64,000 nucleotides of DNA from Phocaeicola massiliensis B84634 = Timone 84634 = DSM 17679 = JCM 13223 (GCF_000382445.1 NZ_KB905472.1:931951-995950); one strand, 5' to 3'; counted from the stretch's first letter, positions 14,131 through 24,579 are shown. Notes: generated by a model not told the origin, from the letters alone. Translations and numbers: made by a program.

Positions 14131-16707
14131 ATGGAGAATAAATATATAAAGTCGTTTTTATTGTTTTGGGTATTGATGATTAGTACAATTGCTGCGTCTG
14201 CCCAAAAAATACAAGGCGTTGTAACTGACTCGTTAACGAATGAACCAATCCCCTATGCTTCTGTGTATTATGAGGGAAAAGGAGTAGGCGGAATAACGGA
14301 TGCTGACGGACATTATAGTGTGGAAACGCGTCAGGGATGGAATAAACTGACATTTTCATCGGTGGGTTATGTCAACAAGGTGGTGAATATTATTCCCGGA
14401 GTAACCAAAACGATGAATGTAAAATTGCGTTCGGATGATATCGAGTTGCAGGAAGTAATCGTGAAGCCTAAACGGGAAAAATATTCCCGTAAGAATAATC
14501 CGGCGGTGGAGATGATGAAGAAAGTCATTGCCCATAAGCGAAATAACAAGCTGGATGAAAATGATTACTATCAATACAATAAGTATCAGAAGATTACGAT
14601 GGCTTTAAATGATGTTACTCCCGAAATGCTGGACAAAGGGATGTACAAAAAGATGCCTTTCCTGAAAGATCAGATTGAGCTTTGCGAGGAAACGGGTAAG
14701 TTTATTCTTCCTGTTTCTGTGGACGAAACGGCTTCACAGAAAATTTATCGTAAGCATCCGAAGAGTGAGAAGAATATCATTAAAGGTATGAATTCATCGG
14801 GGGTGAACGAATTGTTTGCTACAGGGGATATGCTGAGTACGGTATTGAAAGACGTATTCACGGATGTGAATATATATGATGATGATATCCGCTTGCTGCA
14901 ATACCCGTTTATCAGTCCTATATCTTCCAGCGATGCCATTTCTTTCTACAAATATTATATTATGGATACGACGTATGTGGATAAGGATCGTTGCTTCCAC
15001 TTGACGTTTGTTCCCAATAATTCACAGGATTTCGGTTTTACAGGACACTTGTATGTATTGGCCGACTCCAGTTACACTGTAAAGAAGTGTACCATGAATC
15101 TGCCTAAAAAATCGGGTGTGAACTTTGTCGATAACATGGATATCATTCAGGAGTTTGAGCAACTGCCGAACGGTGAATGGGTGCTGAAAACAGACGACAT
15201 GATTGTGGAGCTGACCCTGATGAAAATTATGCAGGGGTTTCAAATCCGGAGAATGACACGTTATTCGGATTATGCATTTGATGAATTGCCGCAACAGTTG
15301 TTTAAGAGAAAGGGAGCGGAAATAAAAGAGGCGGATGCCATGATGAGGGGAGAGGATTTCTGGAATCAGTATCGGCAGGTGCCGCTGACAGAGACGGAAA
15401 GCTCGATGGATGTACTGGTCAAGAGGTTGGAGCAGATGCCCGGCTTTAAATATGTGATATTTGTGCTGAAAGCATTTGTTGAGAATTTTGTGGAAACCGG
15501 AACGAAAGATCATCCGAGCAAGGTGGATATAGGTCCGGTGAATACCATGATTTCAAATAACTATATAGACGGGCTTCGCCTGCGTATGAGTGCGCAGACT
15601 ACGGCAAACCTGAATCCGCATTTATTCTTTAAGGGGTATTATGCTTACGGTTTCAAAGATCATCGTTCCAAGTATATGGCGGAAATGGAATATTCTTTCA
15701 ATAAAAAGGAATACCTGCCGCGCGAGTTCCCGAAAAATTCCATCACTCTGACTTACCGATATGATGTGATGTCGCCGACGGATAAGTTTCTGAAGACAGA
15801 TAAGGATAATGTGTTTGTGTCATTCAAGACTACTACAGTGGACCAAATGTCATACGTGCGCAATGTTGCATTGAAGTATGAGAATGAAACTCAATACGGA
15901 CTGAAAACCACTGTTGAGGTGAAGCATAGTAAAGATGAACCTACCGGCGGCTTGGCATACATTACCAATGATGACAAAAAAACATTGATACCGGACATTC
16001 AAACAATGGAGGCTTCGCTGGCTTTCAGATATGCACCGGGAGAAACTTATATCAATACCAAGCAGCGTCGCTTGCCGGTGTCTTTTGATGCCCCGGTGTT
16101 CACGCTGTCGCATACGACCGGTTTTAAAGGTGTGTTTGGAGGTGAATATAATTACAACCTGACTGAAGTAGGTATATATAAGCGTTTTTGGTTTTCTTCA
16201 TGGGGCAAGATTGATATGTTCCTGAAGGGAGGGGCGCAGTGGAATAAAGTGCCGTTCCCATTGCTGATTATGCCGGCAGCCAACTTGTCATATATTCTCC
16301 AGCGTGAGACTTTCAATTTGGTCAATAACATGGAATTTTTGAACGACCGTTATGCTTCGTTTGATATTTCCTGGGATTTGAATGGAAAGATATTCAATCG
16401 AATTCCATTGCTGAAGAAGTTAAAATGGCGTGAGGCTATCGGTTTCAAAATGCTGTACGGTCATTTGACGGACAAGAATAATCCGTTGAAGAATCCGGGT
16501 GACAGTGAACTGTTCCTGTTTCCCACGCGCGACGGGCATCCTACCAGTTTTGTGATGGATTCTAAAACGCCTTATATGGAATGTTCGGTAGGTATTCATA
16601 ATATCTTCAAGATACTACATATCGACTACGTACGCCGTCTTAATTATCTGGATAATCCGGGTGCTAATAAATGGGGTATCCGATTGATGGTGATGATGAC
16701 TTTCTAA
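14131..16707 (+). CDS. DUF5686 outer-membrane protein with N-terminal carboxypeptidase-regulatory-like domain
   Basis: 858 residues. Signal peptide 1-24 (AAASAQ-type end), then a carboxypeptidase-regulatory-like beta domain at about 27-105 (GVVTDSLTNEPIPYASV, GGITDADGHYS), then the LQEVIVKP linker familiar from TonB-linked receptors. The remaining 700 residues are DUF5686: alternating beta strands rich in Tyr/Phe, ending in ...MVMMTF with the terminal Phe typical of outer-membrane barrels. The family is common in Bacteroidetes; its biochemical role is not established. Single-gene unit with its own promoter and terminator. Confidence 0.88.
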   Translation: MENKYIKSFLLFWVLMISTIAASAQKIQGVVTDSLTNEPIPYASVYYEGKGVGGITDADGHYSVETRQGWNKLTFSSVGYVNKVVNIIPGVTKTMNVKLRSDDIELQEVIVKPKREKYSRKNNPAVEMMKKVIAHKRNNKLDENDYYQYNKYQKITMALNDVTPEMLDKGMYKKMPFLKDQIELCEETGKFILPVSVDETASQKIYRKHPKSEKNIIKGMNSSGVNELFATGDMLSTVLKDVFTDVNIYDDDIRLLQYPFISPISSSDAISFYKYYIMDTTYVDKDRCFHLTFVPNNSQDFGFTGHLYVLADSSYTVKKCTMNLPKKSGVNFVDNMDIIQEFEQLPNGEWVLKTDDMIVELTLMKIMQGFQIRRMTRYSDYAFDELPQQLFKRKGAEIKEADAMMRGEDFWNQYRQVPLTETESSMDVLVKRLEQMPGFKYVIFVLKAFVENFVETGTKDHPSKVDIGPVNTMISNNYIDGLRLRMSAQTTANLNPHLFFKGYYAYGFKDHRSKYMAEMEYSFNKKEYLPREFPKNSITLTYRYDVMSPTDKFLKTDKDNVFVSFKTTTVDQMSYVRNVALKYENETQYGLKTTVEVKHSKDEPTGGLAYITNDDKKTLIPDIQTMEASLAFRYAPGETYINTKQRRLPVSFDAPVFTLSHTTGFKGVFGGEYNYNLTEVGIYKRFWFSSWGKIDMFLKGGAQWNKVPFPLLIMPAANLSYILQRETFNLVNNMEFLNDRYASFDISWDLNGKIFNRIPLLKKLKWREAIGFKMLYGHLTDKNNPLKNPGDSELFLFPTRDGHPTSFVMDSKTPYMECSVGIHNIFKILHIDYVRRLNYLDNPGANKWGIRLMVMMTF

Positions 16708-16758
16708 TCAAACTGTTGTTTCGGCTATTTGGAAAAACCATTTCTGTTATATTCTTGA

Positions 16759-16799
16759 GGTGCTCCTGTTATTTGAACAAAATGCAGGGGCACTTTTTT
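16759..16799 (+). terminator. Intrinsic terminator after the DUF5686 gene
   Basis: GTGCTCCTG (16760-16768) pairs with CAGGGGCAC (16785-16793), one G-U pair, followed by a run of six or more T. Confidence 0.8.
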
Positions 16800-16832
16800 A
16801 TGTCAGTGAGCCGATTAAAGGTATTATTTTAT

Positions 16833-16840
16833 TAACTTTG
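16833..16840 (+). promoter_or_regulatory. -7 box of rarA
   Basis: TAACTTTG matches TAnnTTTG exactly, 26 bases before the rarA ATG and after the preceding terminator. Confidence 0.6.
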
Positions 16841-16866
16841 CAACATCAGTATAACTAGATACAACT

Positions 16867-18144
16867 ATGGCACAACCGTTAGCAGAACGTCTGCGTCCGA
16901 AGACGTTGGATGATTATATAGGACAGAAGCACCTGGTAGGACAGGGGGCAATTCTGAGGAAGATGATTGATGCAGGACGCATTTCCTCTTTCATACTTTG
17001 GGGGCCTCCGGGGGTAGGAAAGACCACATTGGCACAAATTATCGCCAATAAGCTGGAAACTCCTTTCTATACGCTGAGTGCCGTCACTTCGGGGGTGAAG
17101 GATGTGCGTGATGTGATAGAGAAAGCAAAAAGCAACCGTTTCTTTTCGCAGGCCGGTCCCATTTTATTTATAGATGAAATTCACCGTTTCAGCAAATCAC
17201 AGCAGGATTCGTTGCTGGGGGCTGTAGAGACCGGAGTGGTGACTTTGATTGGAGCTACTACAGAGAATCCTTCTTTCGAAGTGATTCGCCCGTTACTGTC
17301 CCGTTGTCAATTATATGTATTAAAGTCATTGGAAAAAGATGATTTGCTGGAACTCTTGCATATCGCCATCACCAAGGATGTTATTTTGAAGGAGAAGCAT
17401 ATCGAGTTACAGGAAACGGACGCGATGCTTCGCTTTTCGGGTGGAGATGCCCGTAAACTCCTGAATATATTGGAACTGGTGGTTGAGGCCGATACCGATG
17501 ATGGAGCGATAGTGATAACTGATGAAAAAGTGACGGAACGCTTGCAGCAGAATCCGCTGGCATACGATAAGGATGGTGAAATGCATTATGATATTATATC
17601 CGCTTTCATTAAGTCTATCCGGGGCAGTGACCCCGACGGTGCGCTTTATTGGTTGGCGAGGATGGTGGAAGGCGGGGAAGATCCGGCTTTCATAGCCCGG
17701 AGGTTGGTGATATCGGCGGCAGAAGATATCGGACTCGCCAATCCGAATGCATTGTTGTTGGCAAATACGGCTTTTGATGCGGTGATGAAGATAGGTTGGC
17801 CCGAAGGACGTATTCCCTTGGCAGAGGCAACTGTGTATCTGGCTACCAGTCCGAAGAGTAATTCTGCATACGAAGGAATCAACAGTGCATTGGAGTTGGT
17901 ACGCTCTACGGGAAACCTGCCTGTGCCATTGCATCTGCGCAATGCTCCTACCAAGCTGATGAAGCAGTTGGGATATGGTAAGGATTATAAATATGCACAC
18001 GCTTATCAGGGAAACTTTGTGAACCAGCAGTTTTTGCCTGATGAGATAAAAAACAGCCGGATCTGGCATCCGCAGAATAATGCTCAGGAAGTAAAACTGA
18101 AAGAACGGATGCAAGGGCTTTGGGGAGACAAGTTTAAAGAATAA
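16867..18144 (+). CDS. rarA: Replication-associated recombination protein RarA (MgsA), AAA+ ATPase
   Basis: 425 residues. The N-terminal PLAERLRPKTLDDYIGQKHL is the family signature. Walker A GPPGVGKTT is near residues 44-52, Walker B FIDEIHRF near 98-105, sensor-1 GATTENPSFEV near 128-138. The C-terminal half carries the clamp-loader-like helical domain and tetramerisation region (LGYGKDYKYAHAYQGNFVNQQFLP). RarA acts at stalled replication forks with DNA polymerase accessory proteins and SSB. The dehydrogenase gene starts 15 bases later and may be co-transcribed. Confidence 0.95.
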   Translation: MAQPLAERLRPKTLDDYIGQKHLVGQGAILRKMIDAGRISSFILWGPPGVGKTTLAQIIANKLETPFYTLSAVTSGVKDVRDVIEKAKSNRFFSQAGPILFIDEIHRFSKSQQDSLLGAVETGVVTLIGATTENPSFEVIRPLLSRCQLYVLKSLEKDDLLELLHIAITKDVILKEKHIELQETDAMLRFSGGDARKLLNILELVVEADTDDGAIVITDEKVTERLQQNPLAYDKDGEMHYDIISAFIKSIRGSDPDGALYWLARMVEGGEDPAFIARRLVISAAEDIGLANPNALLLANTAFDAVMKIGWPEGRIPLAEATVYLATSPKSNSAYEGINSALELVRSTGNLPVPLHLRNAPTKLMKQLGYGKDYKYAHAYQGNFVNQQFLPDEIKNSRIWHPQNNAQEVKLKERMQGLWGDKFKE

Positions 18145-18159
18145 TCATAATAAAAGGGT

Positions 18160-19116
18160 ATGAAAATAGTTGTTTTGGATGGTTACGGGTTAAATCCCGG
18201 TGATTTGTCATGGAATGGGCTGGAAGCATTGGGTGAGCTGACGGTTTATGACCGTACAGCTCCTGATGAGTTGATGGAACGCTCTTCCGGAGCGGAAGTA
18301 CTTATAACCAATAAGACGGTGATTACTGCGGAGAATATGGCGGCATTGCCTGCATTGAAATATATCGGTGTCTTGGCTACCGGATATAATATAGTGGATG
18401 TAGCGGCTGCCAAGGAACGCGGTATTATTGTGACGAATATCCCTGCCTACAGTACCGCTTCTGTGGCACAGATGGTGTTTGCACATCTTCTTAACATTAC
18501 TCAGCGTGTGGGACATTATGCCCATGCCAATCGGCAGGGACGTTGGGCGGACAATTCCGATTTCTGCTATTGGGATACCGAATTGACGGAATTGGATGGA
18601 AAGAAAATCGGCATTGTAGGGTTGGGAAATACAGGAAAAGCAACTGCACGCATTGCTTCTGCTTTCGGGATGAAGGTGTGTGCGTATACTTCGAAAGTAC
18701 AGGCTCAATTGCCTGAAGGAATACAAAAAATGGAATTGGATGAGTTGTTCCGTGAATGTGATGTGGTGAGTCTGCATTGCCCGTTGACTGTAGAAACAAA
18801 AGAATTGGTCAATGCGGCTCGTCTTGCCATGATGAAACCTACAGCTATATTGATTAACACCGGGCGCGGTCCGTTGGTGAATGAAAGAGACTTGGCTGAT
18901 GCACTGAATAAGGGGATGATTGCTGCCGCCGGTCTGGATGTTTTATGTTCCGAACCACCTGAGTACGACAACCCGCTACTGACGGCCAAGAACTGCTTTG
19001 TCACTCCTCATATCGCCTGGGCAACCAAAGAAGCCCGTATACGTTTGATGGACATTGCGGTGGAGAATCTGAAAGGATATATGAACCATGAAATAGTAAA
19101 TAATGTAGCGAAATGA
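18160..19116 (+). CDS. D-2-hydroxyacid dehydrogenase (glycerate/hydroxypyruvate reductase-like)
   Basis: 318 residues. NAD-binding Rossmann motif GIVGLGNTGKATARIA near 150-165 and the D-isomer dehydrogenase signatures: VSLHCPLTVETKELVN, NTGRGPLVNERDLADAL with catalytic Arg, and the Glu/His pair in LDVLCSEPP and VTPHIAWAT. Cytoplasmic, reducing a 2-keto acid with NAD(P)H. Resemblance is closest to glycerate dehydrogenase, but the substrate cannot be fixed from sequence. It overlaps the next gene by 4 bases. Confidence 0.88.
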   Translation: MKIVVLDGYGLNPGDLSWNGLEALGELTVYDRTAPDELMERSSGAEVLITNKTVITAENMAALPALKYIGVLATGYNIVDVAAAKERGIIVTNIPAYSTASVAQMVFAHLLNITQRVGHYAHANRQGRWADNSDFCYWDTELTELDGKKIGIVGLGNTGKATARIASAFGMKVCAYTSKVQAQLPEGIQKMELDELFRECDVVSLHCPLTVETKELVNAARLAMMKPTAILINTGRGPLVNERDLADALNKGMIAAAGLDVLCSEPPEYDNPLLTAKNCFVTPHIAWATKEARIRLMDIAVENLKGYMNHEIVNNVAK

Positions 19117-19574
19117 AAGAAGATAGAGTAGCAAAAGCAATAGCTTTATTTAAAGAAGGATATAACTGTTCCCAATCTGTTGTTGCCGCCTTTGCCGATG
19201 AGTATGGCTTTACGCGTGAGCAGGCGTTGAGGATGGCTGCTTCATTCGGAGGCGGTATAGGACGTATGCGTGAAACGTGTGGGGCGGCTTGTGGCATGTT
19301 CCTGCTTGCCGGACTCGAAACCGGGGCTACGGAAGGCAGTGATCGTGAGGGAAAGGCTGCCAATTATGCGCTGGTGCAGGAATTGGCGGAAGAATTCAAG
19401 CGCAGAAACGGTGCATTGAGATGTGCCGACTTGTTGGGATTAAGCAAAAAAGAACCGGTTATTTCTACCCCGGAAGCCCGCACGGAACAGTATTATGCCA
19501 AGCGTCCGTGTGTAAAGATGGTGGAAGAAGCTGCTAAAATTTGGAGTGAATATCTCGAAATGCATAAAAAATAA
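19113..19574 (+). CDS. C_GCAxxG_C_C-family redox-type protein
   Basis: 153 residues. The family motif is clear: EGYNCSQSV, then GGGIGRMRETCGAACGMF, then a later Cys in RCADLLG and a final Cys in RPCVKMV. These Cys suggest metal or redox binding, and the family is often linked to electron-transfer or dehydrogenase genes; no activity is established. ATGA overlap with the dehydrogenase gene shows translational coupling. Confidence 0.85.
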   Translation: MKEDRVAKAIALFKEGYNCSQSVVAAFADEYGFTREQALRMAASFGGGIGRMRETCGAACGMFLLAGLETGATEGSDREGKAANYALVQELAEEFKRRNGALRCADLLGLSKKEPVISTPEARTEQYYAKRPCVKMVEEAAKIWSEYLEMHKK

Positions 19575-19647
19575 CTGAGAAAATCGCTTTTTCTTATAGA
19601 AAATAAAACTTTTCTGATTCAAACGTGTTGAATAACATAATTTTGTG

Positions 19648-19655
19648 TATCTTTG
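19648..19655 (+). promoter_or_regulatory. -7 box of the winged-helix gene
   Basis: TATCTTTG matches TAnnTTTG exactly. Transcription would start near 19662, giving a leader of about 70 bases. Confidence 0.55.
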
Positions 19656-19732
19656 CAACCGATAAGAAACACAAACATTCGTCAATGCTGAAAGCGGATG
19701 CGGATTAACGTTTAACTAAAAGTAAATCGAAA

Positions 19733-19936
19733 ATGTTGAAAGAAAAAGCTGGTGCTCTTGCCGGACAAATCTGGGAAGCACTGAACGGAACCGAAGGTTT
19801 GACACAAAAACAAATCAAAAAGGCTGCGAAATTGAAGGCTGATAAGGATTTTTATCTTGGTTTGGGTTGGTTGTTAAGAGAAGACAAAGTAGAAACTTCT
19901 GAAGTAGAAGGGGAAGTCTTTGTAAAATTGGTGTAA
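19733..19936 (+). CDS. Small winged-helix protein (DUF2582-like)
   Basis: 67 residues, basic, cytoplasmic. The sequence follows a helix-turn-helix plus wing: GLTQKQIKKAAKLKADKDFYLGLGWLLREDKVETSEVEGEVFVKL. It is a familiar Bacteroides family annotated as a winged helix-turn-helix domain protein; target DNA or partner is unknown. It has its own promoter and a strong terminator, so it is expressed alone. Confidence 0.82.
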   Translation: MLKEKAGALAGQIWEALNGTEGLTQKQIKKAAKLKADKDFYLGLGWLLREDKVETSEVEGEVFVKLV

Positions 19937-19955
19937 ACAAGAAAAAGAAACTCAT

Positions 19956-20005
19956 AAAAAATGCGTTGGCACATCGTTTTTTGTATGTAGCCAACGCATT
20001 TTTTT
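19956..20005 (+). terminator. Intrinsic terminator before lepA
   Basis: AAAAATGCGTTGGC (to 19970) pairs with GCCAACGCATTTTTTT (19990-20005) around a 19-base loop. The T-run runs into the lepA promoter. Confidence 0.85.
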
Positions 20006-20006
20006 G

Positions 20007-20014
20007 TATATTTG
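20007..20014 (+). promoter_or_regulatory. -7 box of lepA
   Basis: TATATTTG matches TAnnTTTG exactly, directly after the terminator stem. A TTTG at 19980-19983 is a possible -33 with a long 23-base spacer. The lepA leader would be only about 15 bases. Confidence 0.55.
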
Positions 20015-20035
20015 CGCGAAATTTAAACGACGAAG

Positions 20036-21817
20036 ATGAAGAATATCCGTAACTTTTGTATTATTGCACATATCGACCATGGAAAATCAACCTTGGCCGA
20101 TCGTCTGTTGGAGTTCACCAATACCATTCAGGTGACTGAAGGACAGATGTTGGACGATATGGATTTGGAGAAAGAACGAGGCATTACTATTAAGAGCCAT
20201 GCCATTCAGATGGAATATACCTATAAGGGAGAAAAATATATCCTTAACCTGATTGATACTCCGGGACACGTAGACTTTTCATACGAAGTATCTCGTTCGA
20301 TTGCTGCCTGTGAAGGTGCTTTGCTGGTAGTGGACGCTTCACAGGGAGTGCAGGCGCAGACTATTTCCAACCTTTATATGGCATTGGAGCACGACCTCGA
20401 AATTATTCCCGTGATGAACAAGTGTGATATGGCAAGTGCAATGCCCGAGGAGGTGGAAGATGAAATAATCGACCTGCTGGGTTGCAAACGTGAAGATATC
20501 ATTCGTGCATCGGGTAAGACCGGCATGGGAGTGGAAGATATTCTGGCGGCTGTGATCGAACGTGTGCCGCATCCGGTGGGCGATGACCAGGCTCCGCTTC
20601 AAGCTTTGATTTTTGATTCTGTATTCAATTCGTTCCGTGGTATCATTGCTTATTTTAAGATAGAGAATGGAGTGATACGCAAGGGAGATAAAGTGAAGTT
20701 CTTCAATACGGGTAAGGAATATGATGCCGATGAAATCGGAGTCTTGAAAATGGATATGATGCCTCGTAATGAGTTGCGTACCGGTGATGTGGGATATATT
20801 ATTTCAGGTATCAAGACATCACGGGAAGTGAAGGTGGGAGATACTATCACTCATATTGCCCGTCCTTGCGAGAAGGCAATTGCCGGATTTGAAGAGGTGA
20901 AGCCGATGGTGTTTGCGGGAGTTTATCCCATTGAAGCGGAAGATTATGAAAATCTTCGTGCTTCGCTTGAGAAGCTCCAGTTGAATGATGCTTCATTGAC
21001 GTTCCAGCCCGAGTCTTCATTGGCTTTGGGCTTTGGGTTCCGTTGCGGTTTCTTGGGACTGCTGCACATGGAAATTGTACAGGAGCGTTTGGATCGTGAG
21101 TTCGATATGAATGTGATTACTACTGTTCCGAATGTATCGTATATGGTATATGACAAGCAGGGGCATGCCAATGAGGTGCATAACCCCGGAGGTATGCCGG
21201 ACCCGACTCTGATTGACCATATCGAGGAACCTTATATTGATGCTACCGTGATTACTGCAACCGATTATATCGGTCCTATTATGACTTTGTGTCTGGGCAA
21301 GCGCGGAGAATTGGTGCGTCAGAATTATGTATCGGGAAACCGTGTGGAAATACATTACAGAATGCCGTTGGGAGAGATTGTGATTGACTTTTATGATAAG
21401 TTGAAGAGTATTTCCAAGGGGTATGCTTCATTTGATTATCATCAGTCAGGCTTCCGTCCTTCCAAACTGGTAAAACTGGATATTCTGTTGAATGGTGAGT
21501 CGGTGGATGCTCTTTCTACATTGACACATGTCGACAATGCATACGATTTGGGCAAGCGGATGTGTGAGAAGCTGAAGGAGTTGATTCCACGTCAACAGTT
21601 TGATATTGCTATTCAGGCGGCTATCGGCGCAAAAATTATCTCACGTGAAACGATAAAGGCTGTCCGTAAAGATGTAACGGCAAAATGTTACGGTGGTGAC
21701 GTGAGTCGTAAACGTAAATTGCTTGAAAAGCAAAAGAGGGGTAAAAAGCGTATGAAGCAGATTGGTAATGTGGAAGTACCGCAGAAAGCGTTCCTTGCAG
21801 TATTGAAGTTGGATTAA
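20036..21817 (+). CDS. lepA: Elongation factor 4 (LepA), ribosomal back-translocase GTPase
   Basis: 593 residues, standard EF4 length. G1 [14 protein letters not shown] (about 10-23), G2 in [10 protein letters not shown]3 DTPGHVDF, G4 NKCDM. It lacks the EF-G domain IV and ends with the LepA-specific C-terminal domain ([23 protein letters not shown]). It binds ribosomes and aids translation under ionic or cold stress. No operon partner; a 44-base inverted repeat follows. Confidence 0.98.
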   Translation: MKNIRNFCIIAHIDHGKSTLADRLLEFTNTIQVTEGQMLDDMDLEKERGITIKSHAIQMEYTYKGEKYILNLIDTPGHVDFSYEVSRSIAACEGALLVVDASQGVQAQTISNLYMALEHDLEIIPVMNKCDMASAMPEEVEDEIIDLLGCKREDIIRASGKTGMGVEDILAAVIERVPHPVGDDQAPLQALIFDSVFNSFRGIIAYFKIENGVIRKGDKVKFFNTGKEYDADEIGVLKMDMMPRNELRTGDVGYIISGIKTSREVKVGDTITHIARPCEKAIAGFEEVKPMVFAGVYPIEAEDYENLRASLEKLQLNDASLTFQPESSLALGFGFRCGFLGLLHMEIVQERLDREFDMNVITTVPNVSYMVYDKQGHANEVHNPGGMPDPTLIDHIEEPYIDATVITATDYIGPIMTLCLGKRGELVRQNYVSGNRVEIHYRMPLGEIVIDFYDKLKSISKGYASFDYHQSGFRPSKLVKLDILLNGESVDALSTLTHVDNAYDLGKRMCEKLKELIPRQQFDIAIQAAIGAKIISRETIKAVRKDVTAKCYGGDVSRKRKLLEKQKRGKKRMKQIGNVEVPQKAFLAVLKLD

Positions 21818-21832
21818 AAATCTAAAATACCC

Positions 21833-21876
21833 GGAATGATTGTCGCTGTCAGCAGAACTTTCAAGGCAATCATTCC
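21833..21876 (+). terminator. Inverted repeat after lepA
   Basis: GGAATGATTG (21833-21842) pairs perfectly with CAATCATTCC (21867-21876). No long T-run follows, so termination is likely but not certain. Confidence 0.5.
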
Positions 21877-21905
21877 ATTATTATATAATCTTTAAATAAA
21901 TATAA

Positions 21906-23084
21906 ATGAGAAAAGTTCTGTCTTTTTCGGCCTTTCTGATGATGGGTCTTTTGGTGTCCCAAATCTTACCGGGGGCGGTAGGTGAAGGGTATACTACCAT
22001 AAAGAGTGTGTCTGATGTATTGCTTTACATCTGCCTGAGTTTTATTATGATTAATGTCGGACGTGAGTTTGTCATGGATAAAACAAGGTGGAAGAGTTAT
22101 GCTGAGGATTATTTTATTGCAATGGCTACGGCAGCGATGCCATGGATTTTGATAGCCGTTTATTATGTATTTGTCTTGCTACCGCCCGAATATTGGCATA
22201 GCTGGGAAGCATGGAAAGAAAATCTTCTGTTAAGCCGTTTTGCGGCGCCCACCTCTGCAGGTATCTTGTTTACCATGTTGGCGGCTCTCGGATTAAAATC
22301 AAGTTGGATTTATAAAAAGATTCAGGTGTTGGCTATCTTTGACGACCTGGATACCATCTTACTGATGATTCCGTTGCAAATAATGATGGTGGGTCTGCGC
22401 TGGCAATTGATTATCATTGTTTTAGTAGTGTTTGTTCTGCTCTCTATCGGCTGGAAACAGTTAGGGAAATACAATTGGCGGCAAGACTGGAAAGCGATTT
22501 TCTTTTACTCGGTGGCAGTTTTTGCAGTTACACAGTTGGTGTATATGGTGAGCAAATATTTTTATGGAGACGAAGGAAGTATCCATATTGAAGTGTTATT
22601 GCCGGCTTTCGTTTTGGGTATGGTTATGAAACATAAGGAGATAGATACTCCTTTGGAGCATAAGGTATCTACCGGTGTTTCTTTCTTGTTTATGTTCCTG
22701 GTGGGTATGAGTATGCCTCTCTTTGTCGGAGTGGATTTTTCGGAGACGCATAGCGGTACTCATTCCATTACCGGATCGCAAGAAATGATGTCTTGGGGAA
22801 TGATTATTTATCATGTGGTAATCGTGTCTTTGTTATCGAATGTCGGGAAGCTGTTTCCTGTGTTATTCTATAGAGACCGTAAGTTGAGCGAGCGTCTTGC
22901 TTTATCTATCGGTATGTTTACTCGTGGAGAAGTAGGAGCGGGAATCATCTTTATTGCATTGGGATATAATTTAGGAGGCCCTGCACTGGTAATTTCTGTG
23001 TTAACTCTTGTGCTAAATTTAATTTTAACCAGTATATTTGTACTGTGGGTGAAAAACTTGGCGTTACGAAGCTATAACGGCTGA
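21906..23084 (+). CDS. Cation/proton antiporter-like membrane protein
   Basis: 392 residues with about 11-12 hydrophobic segments. The middle has FDDLDTILLMIPLQ with paired acidic residues as in the ion site of CPA-type Na+/H+ antiporters, and the end has the conserved MFTRGEVGAGIIFIALGYN stretch. It is therefore probably an inner-membrane Na+ (or K+)/H+ exchanger. The next gene is nhaA, but a 131-base gap with a hairpin separates them. Confidence 0.78.
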   Translation: MRKVLSFSAFLMMGLLVSQILPGAVGEGYTTIKSVSDVLLYICLSFIMINVGREFVMDKTRWKSYAEDYFIAMATAAMPWILIAVYYVFVLLPPEYWHSWEAWKENLLLSRFAAPTSAGILFTMLAALGLKSSWIYKKIQVLAIFDDLDTILLMIPLQIMMVGLRWQLIIIVLVVFVLLSIGWKQLGKYNWRQDWKAIFFYSVAVFAVTQLVYMVSKYFYGDEGSIHIEVLLPAFVLGMVMKHKEIDTPLEHKVSTGVSFLFMFLVGMSMPLFVGVDFSETHSGTHSITGSQEMMSWGMIIYHVVIVSLLSNVGKLFPVLFYRDRKLSERLALSIGMFTRGEVGAGIIFIALGYNLGGPALVISVLTLVLNLILTSIFVLWVKNLALRSYNG

Positions 23085-23129
23085 CATATACTTCGTAAGA
23101 AGAGTATTTTATACAAACAATAAAGCGTT

Positions 23130-23164
23130 CCTTTCTGTTATTGACTTCAAAGATAACAGGAAGG
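23130..23164 (+). terminator. Hairpin between antiporter and nhaA
   Basis: CCTTTCTGTTAT (23130-23141) pairs with ATAACAGGAAGG with one mismatch. It sits in the 131-base gap and is followed by GTTTTATAAG, a weak T-run. Confidence 0.5.
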
Positions 23165-23215
23165 TTCGTGTTTTATAAGAATTTATCACGAATCTAATAT
23201 TATAACAGGAAAGAC

Positions 23216-24553
23216 ATGGAAAAACTCAAAATCGGAAACATGAATGTTTCGTTTCTAAGTGCTACGCGGTATCACATTAATGGGGGAATTCTATTGATGG
23301 TTATCGTTCTTCTGGCGATGATTATAGCTAATTCTCCCTGGGGAGACGCTTATGCAGCTTTTTGGAATAAAGAAGTACATCTTCAGATAGGGGAATTTAA
23401 TTTGTTCAGTCATAATGGGAATCACATGACCTTGATGAATTTTATCAATGATGCTTTGATGACTATTTTCTTCTTTAGTGTGGGACTGGAAATTAAGCGT
23501 GAAACATTGGTGGGTGAGTTGTCCAGTTTTCGACAGGCTTTGTTGCCGATAGTGGCGGCTTGCGGGGGGATGATTGTTCCGGTTATTATCTATTATTGTA
23601 TGACGTCGGGTACGGATGCCGAGAGTGGTCTGGCTATTCCGATGGCAACGGATATTGCTTTTTCCCTGGGGGTACTAAGCTTATTCGGCAACCGTGTACC
23701 TATCAGTCTGAAAATATTTCTGACGGCTTTTGCTGTGGTGGATGATATTGGTGGTATTCTGGTAATCGCTTTATTTTATTCCTCCCATCTGGATGTGAAT
23801 TTCTTGTTGTATTCTTTTGGAGTGCTTTTTTTGCTTTGTGCCGGTAATCATTTGCATATACACAATCGTTGGTTTTATCTTTTACTGGGACTGGTGATGT
23901 GGTATCTGTTTTTACAAAGTGGTATTCATGCCACTATTGCAGGGGTGATAGTAGCGTTTACGATTCCGGCTACACCACATTATAAGATAGGTAAGTATAT
24001 TAACCGTATTAAGGAGAACATAGAAATATTTCCGAGTACAGACAAAGAAGGTATAATTTTGAGCAAATTGCAGATTAATGTGTTGAAAAGTATCGAATCG
24101 GCTTCCGATAGAGTGATTTCTCCTTTACAGTCATTGGAAGATAGTCTGCATGGATTAGTGAATTATGTGATTATTCCTTTGTTTGCTTTTGCTAATGCTG
24201 GTGTGGTGCTGACAGCCGGTCACGGAGGCATTGAAGTGGGAACACCTACATGGGCGGTCATGGTGGGATTGGTAGTCGGAAAATTTGTAGGTATTTACTT
24301 TTTTACATGGCTTATTGTCAAAAGTGGGTTGGCTGGCATGGCCGGGGGTATGAACTGGGTGAACCTGGCAGGTATCTGCTTGTTGGGAGGTATCGGTTTT
24401 ACCGTTTCCCTGTTTATAGCTAATTTATCATTCGAAGCTTCTCCGGTTCTTTTAAGTCAGGCAAAATTGGGTGTTTTGAGCGGTACGGTGATAGCCGGGA
24501 TGTTGGGCTATATTGTTTTACATTTTACACTACCGAAAAGAATATTGTCTTAA
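23216..24553 (+). CDS. nhaA: Na+/H+ antiporter NhaA
   Basis: 445 residues, 12 membrane segments. NhaA signatures: INDALMTIFFFSVGLEIKRE (about 80-98), ATDIAFSLGVL (about 143-153) and AVVDDIGGILVIA with the ion-binding Asp pair (about 172-184). It expels Na+ in exchange for protons and supports pH and salt homeostasis, which fits nearby acid-resistance genes. ATG 23216 gives a normal short cytoplasmic N-terminus. Confidence 0.95.
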   Translation: MEKLKIGNMNVSFLSATRYHINGGILLMVIVLLAMIIANSPWGDAYAAFWNKEVHLQIGEFNLFSHNGNHMTLMNFINDALMTIFFFSVGLEIKRETLVGELSSFRQALLPIVAACGGMIVPVIIYYCMTSGTDAESGLAIPMATDIAFSLGVLSLFGNRVPISLKIFLTAFAVVDDIGGILVIALFYSSHLDVNFLLYSFGVLFLLCAGNHLHIHNRWFYLLLGLVMWYLFLQSGIHATIAGVIVAFTIPATPHYKIGKYINRIKENIEIFPSTDKEGIILSKLQINVLKSIESASDRVISPLQSLEDSLHGLVNYVIIPLFAFANAGVVLTAGHGGIEVGTPTWAVMVGLVVGKFVGIYFFTWLIVKSGLAGMAGGMNWVNLAGICLLGGIGFTVSLFIANLSFEASPVLLSQAKLGVLSGTVIAGMLGYIVLHFTLPKRILS

Positions 24554-24579
24554 AATGGAAGAATACTAAAACAACTCAA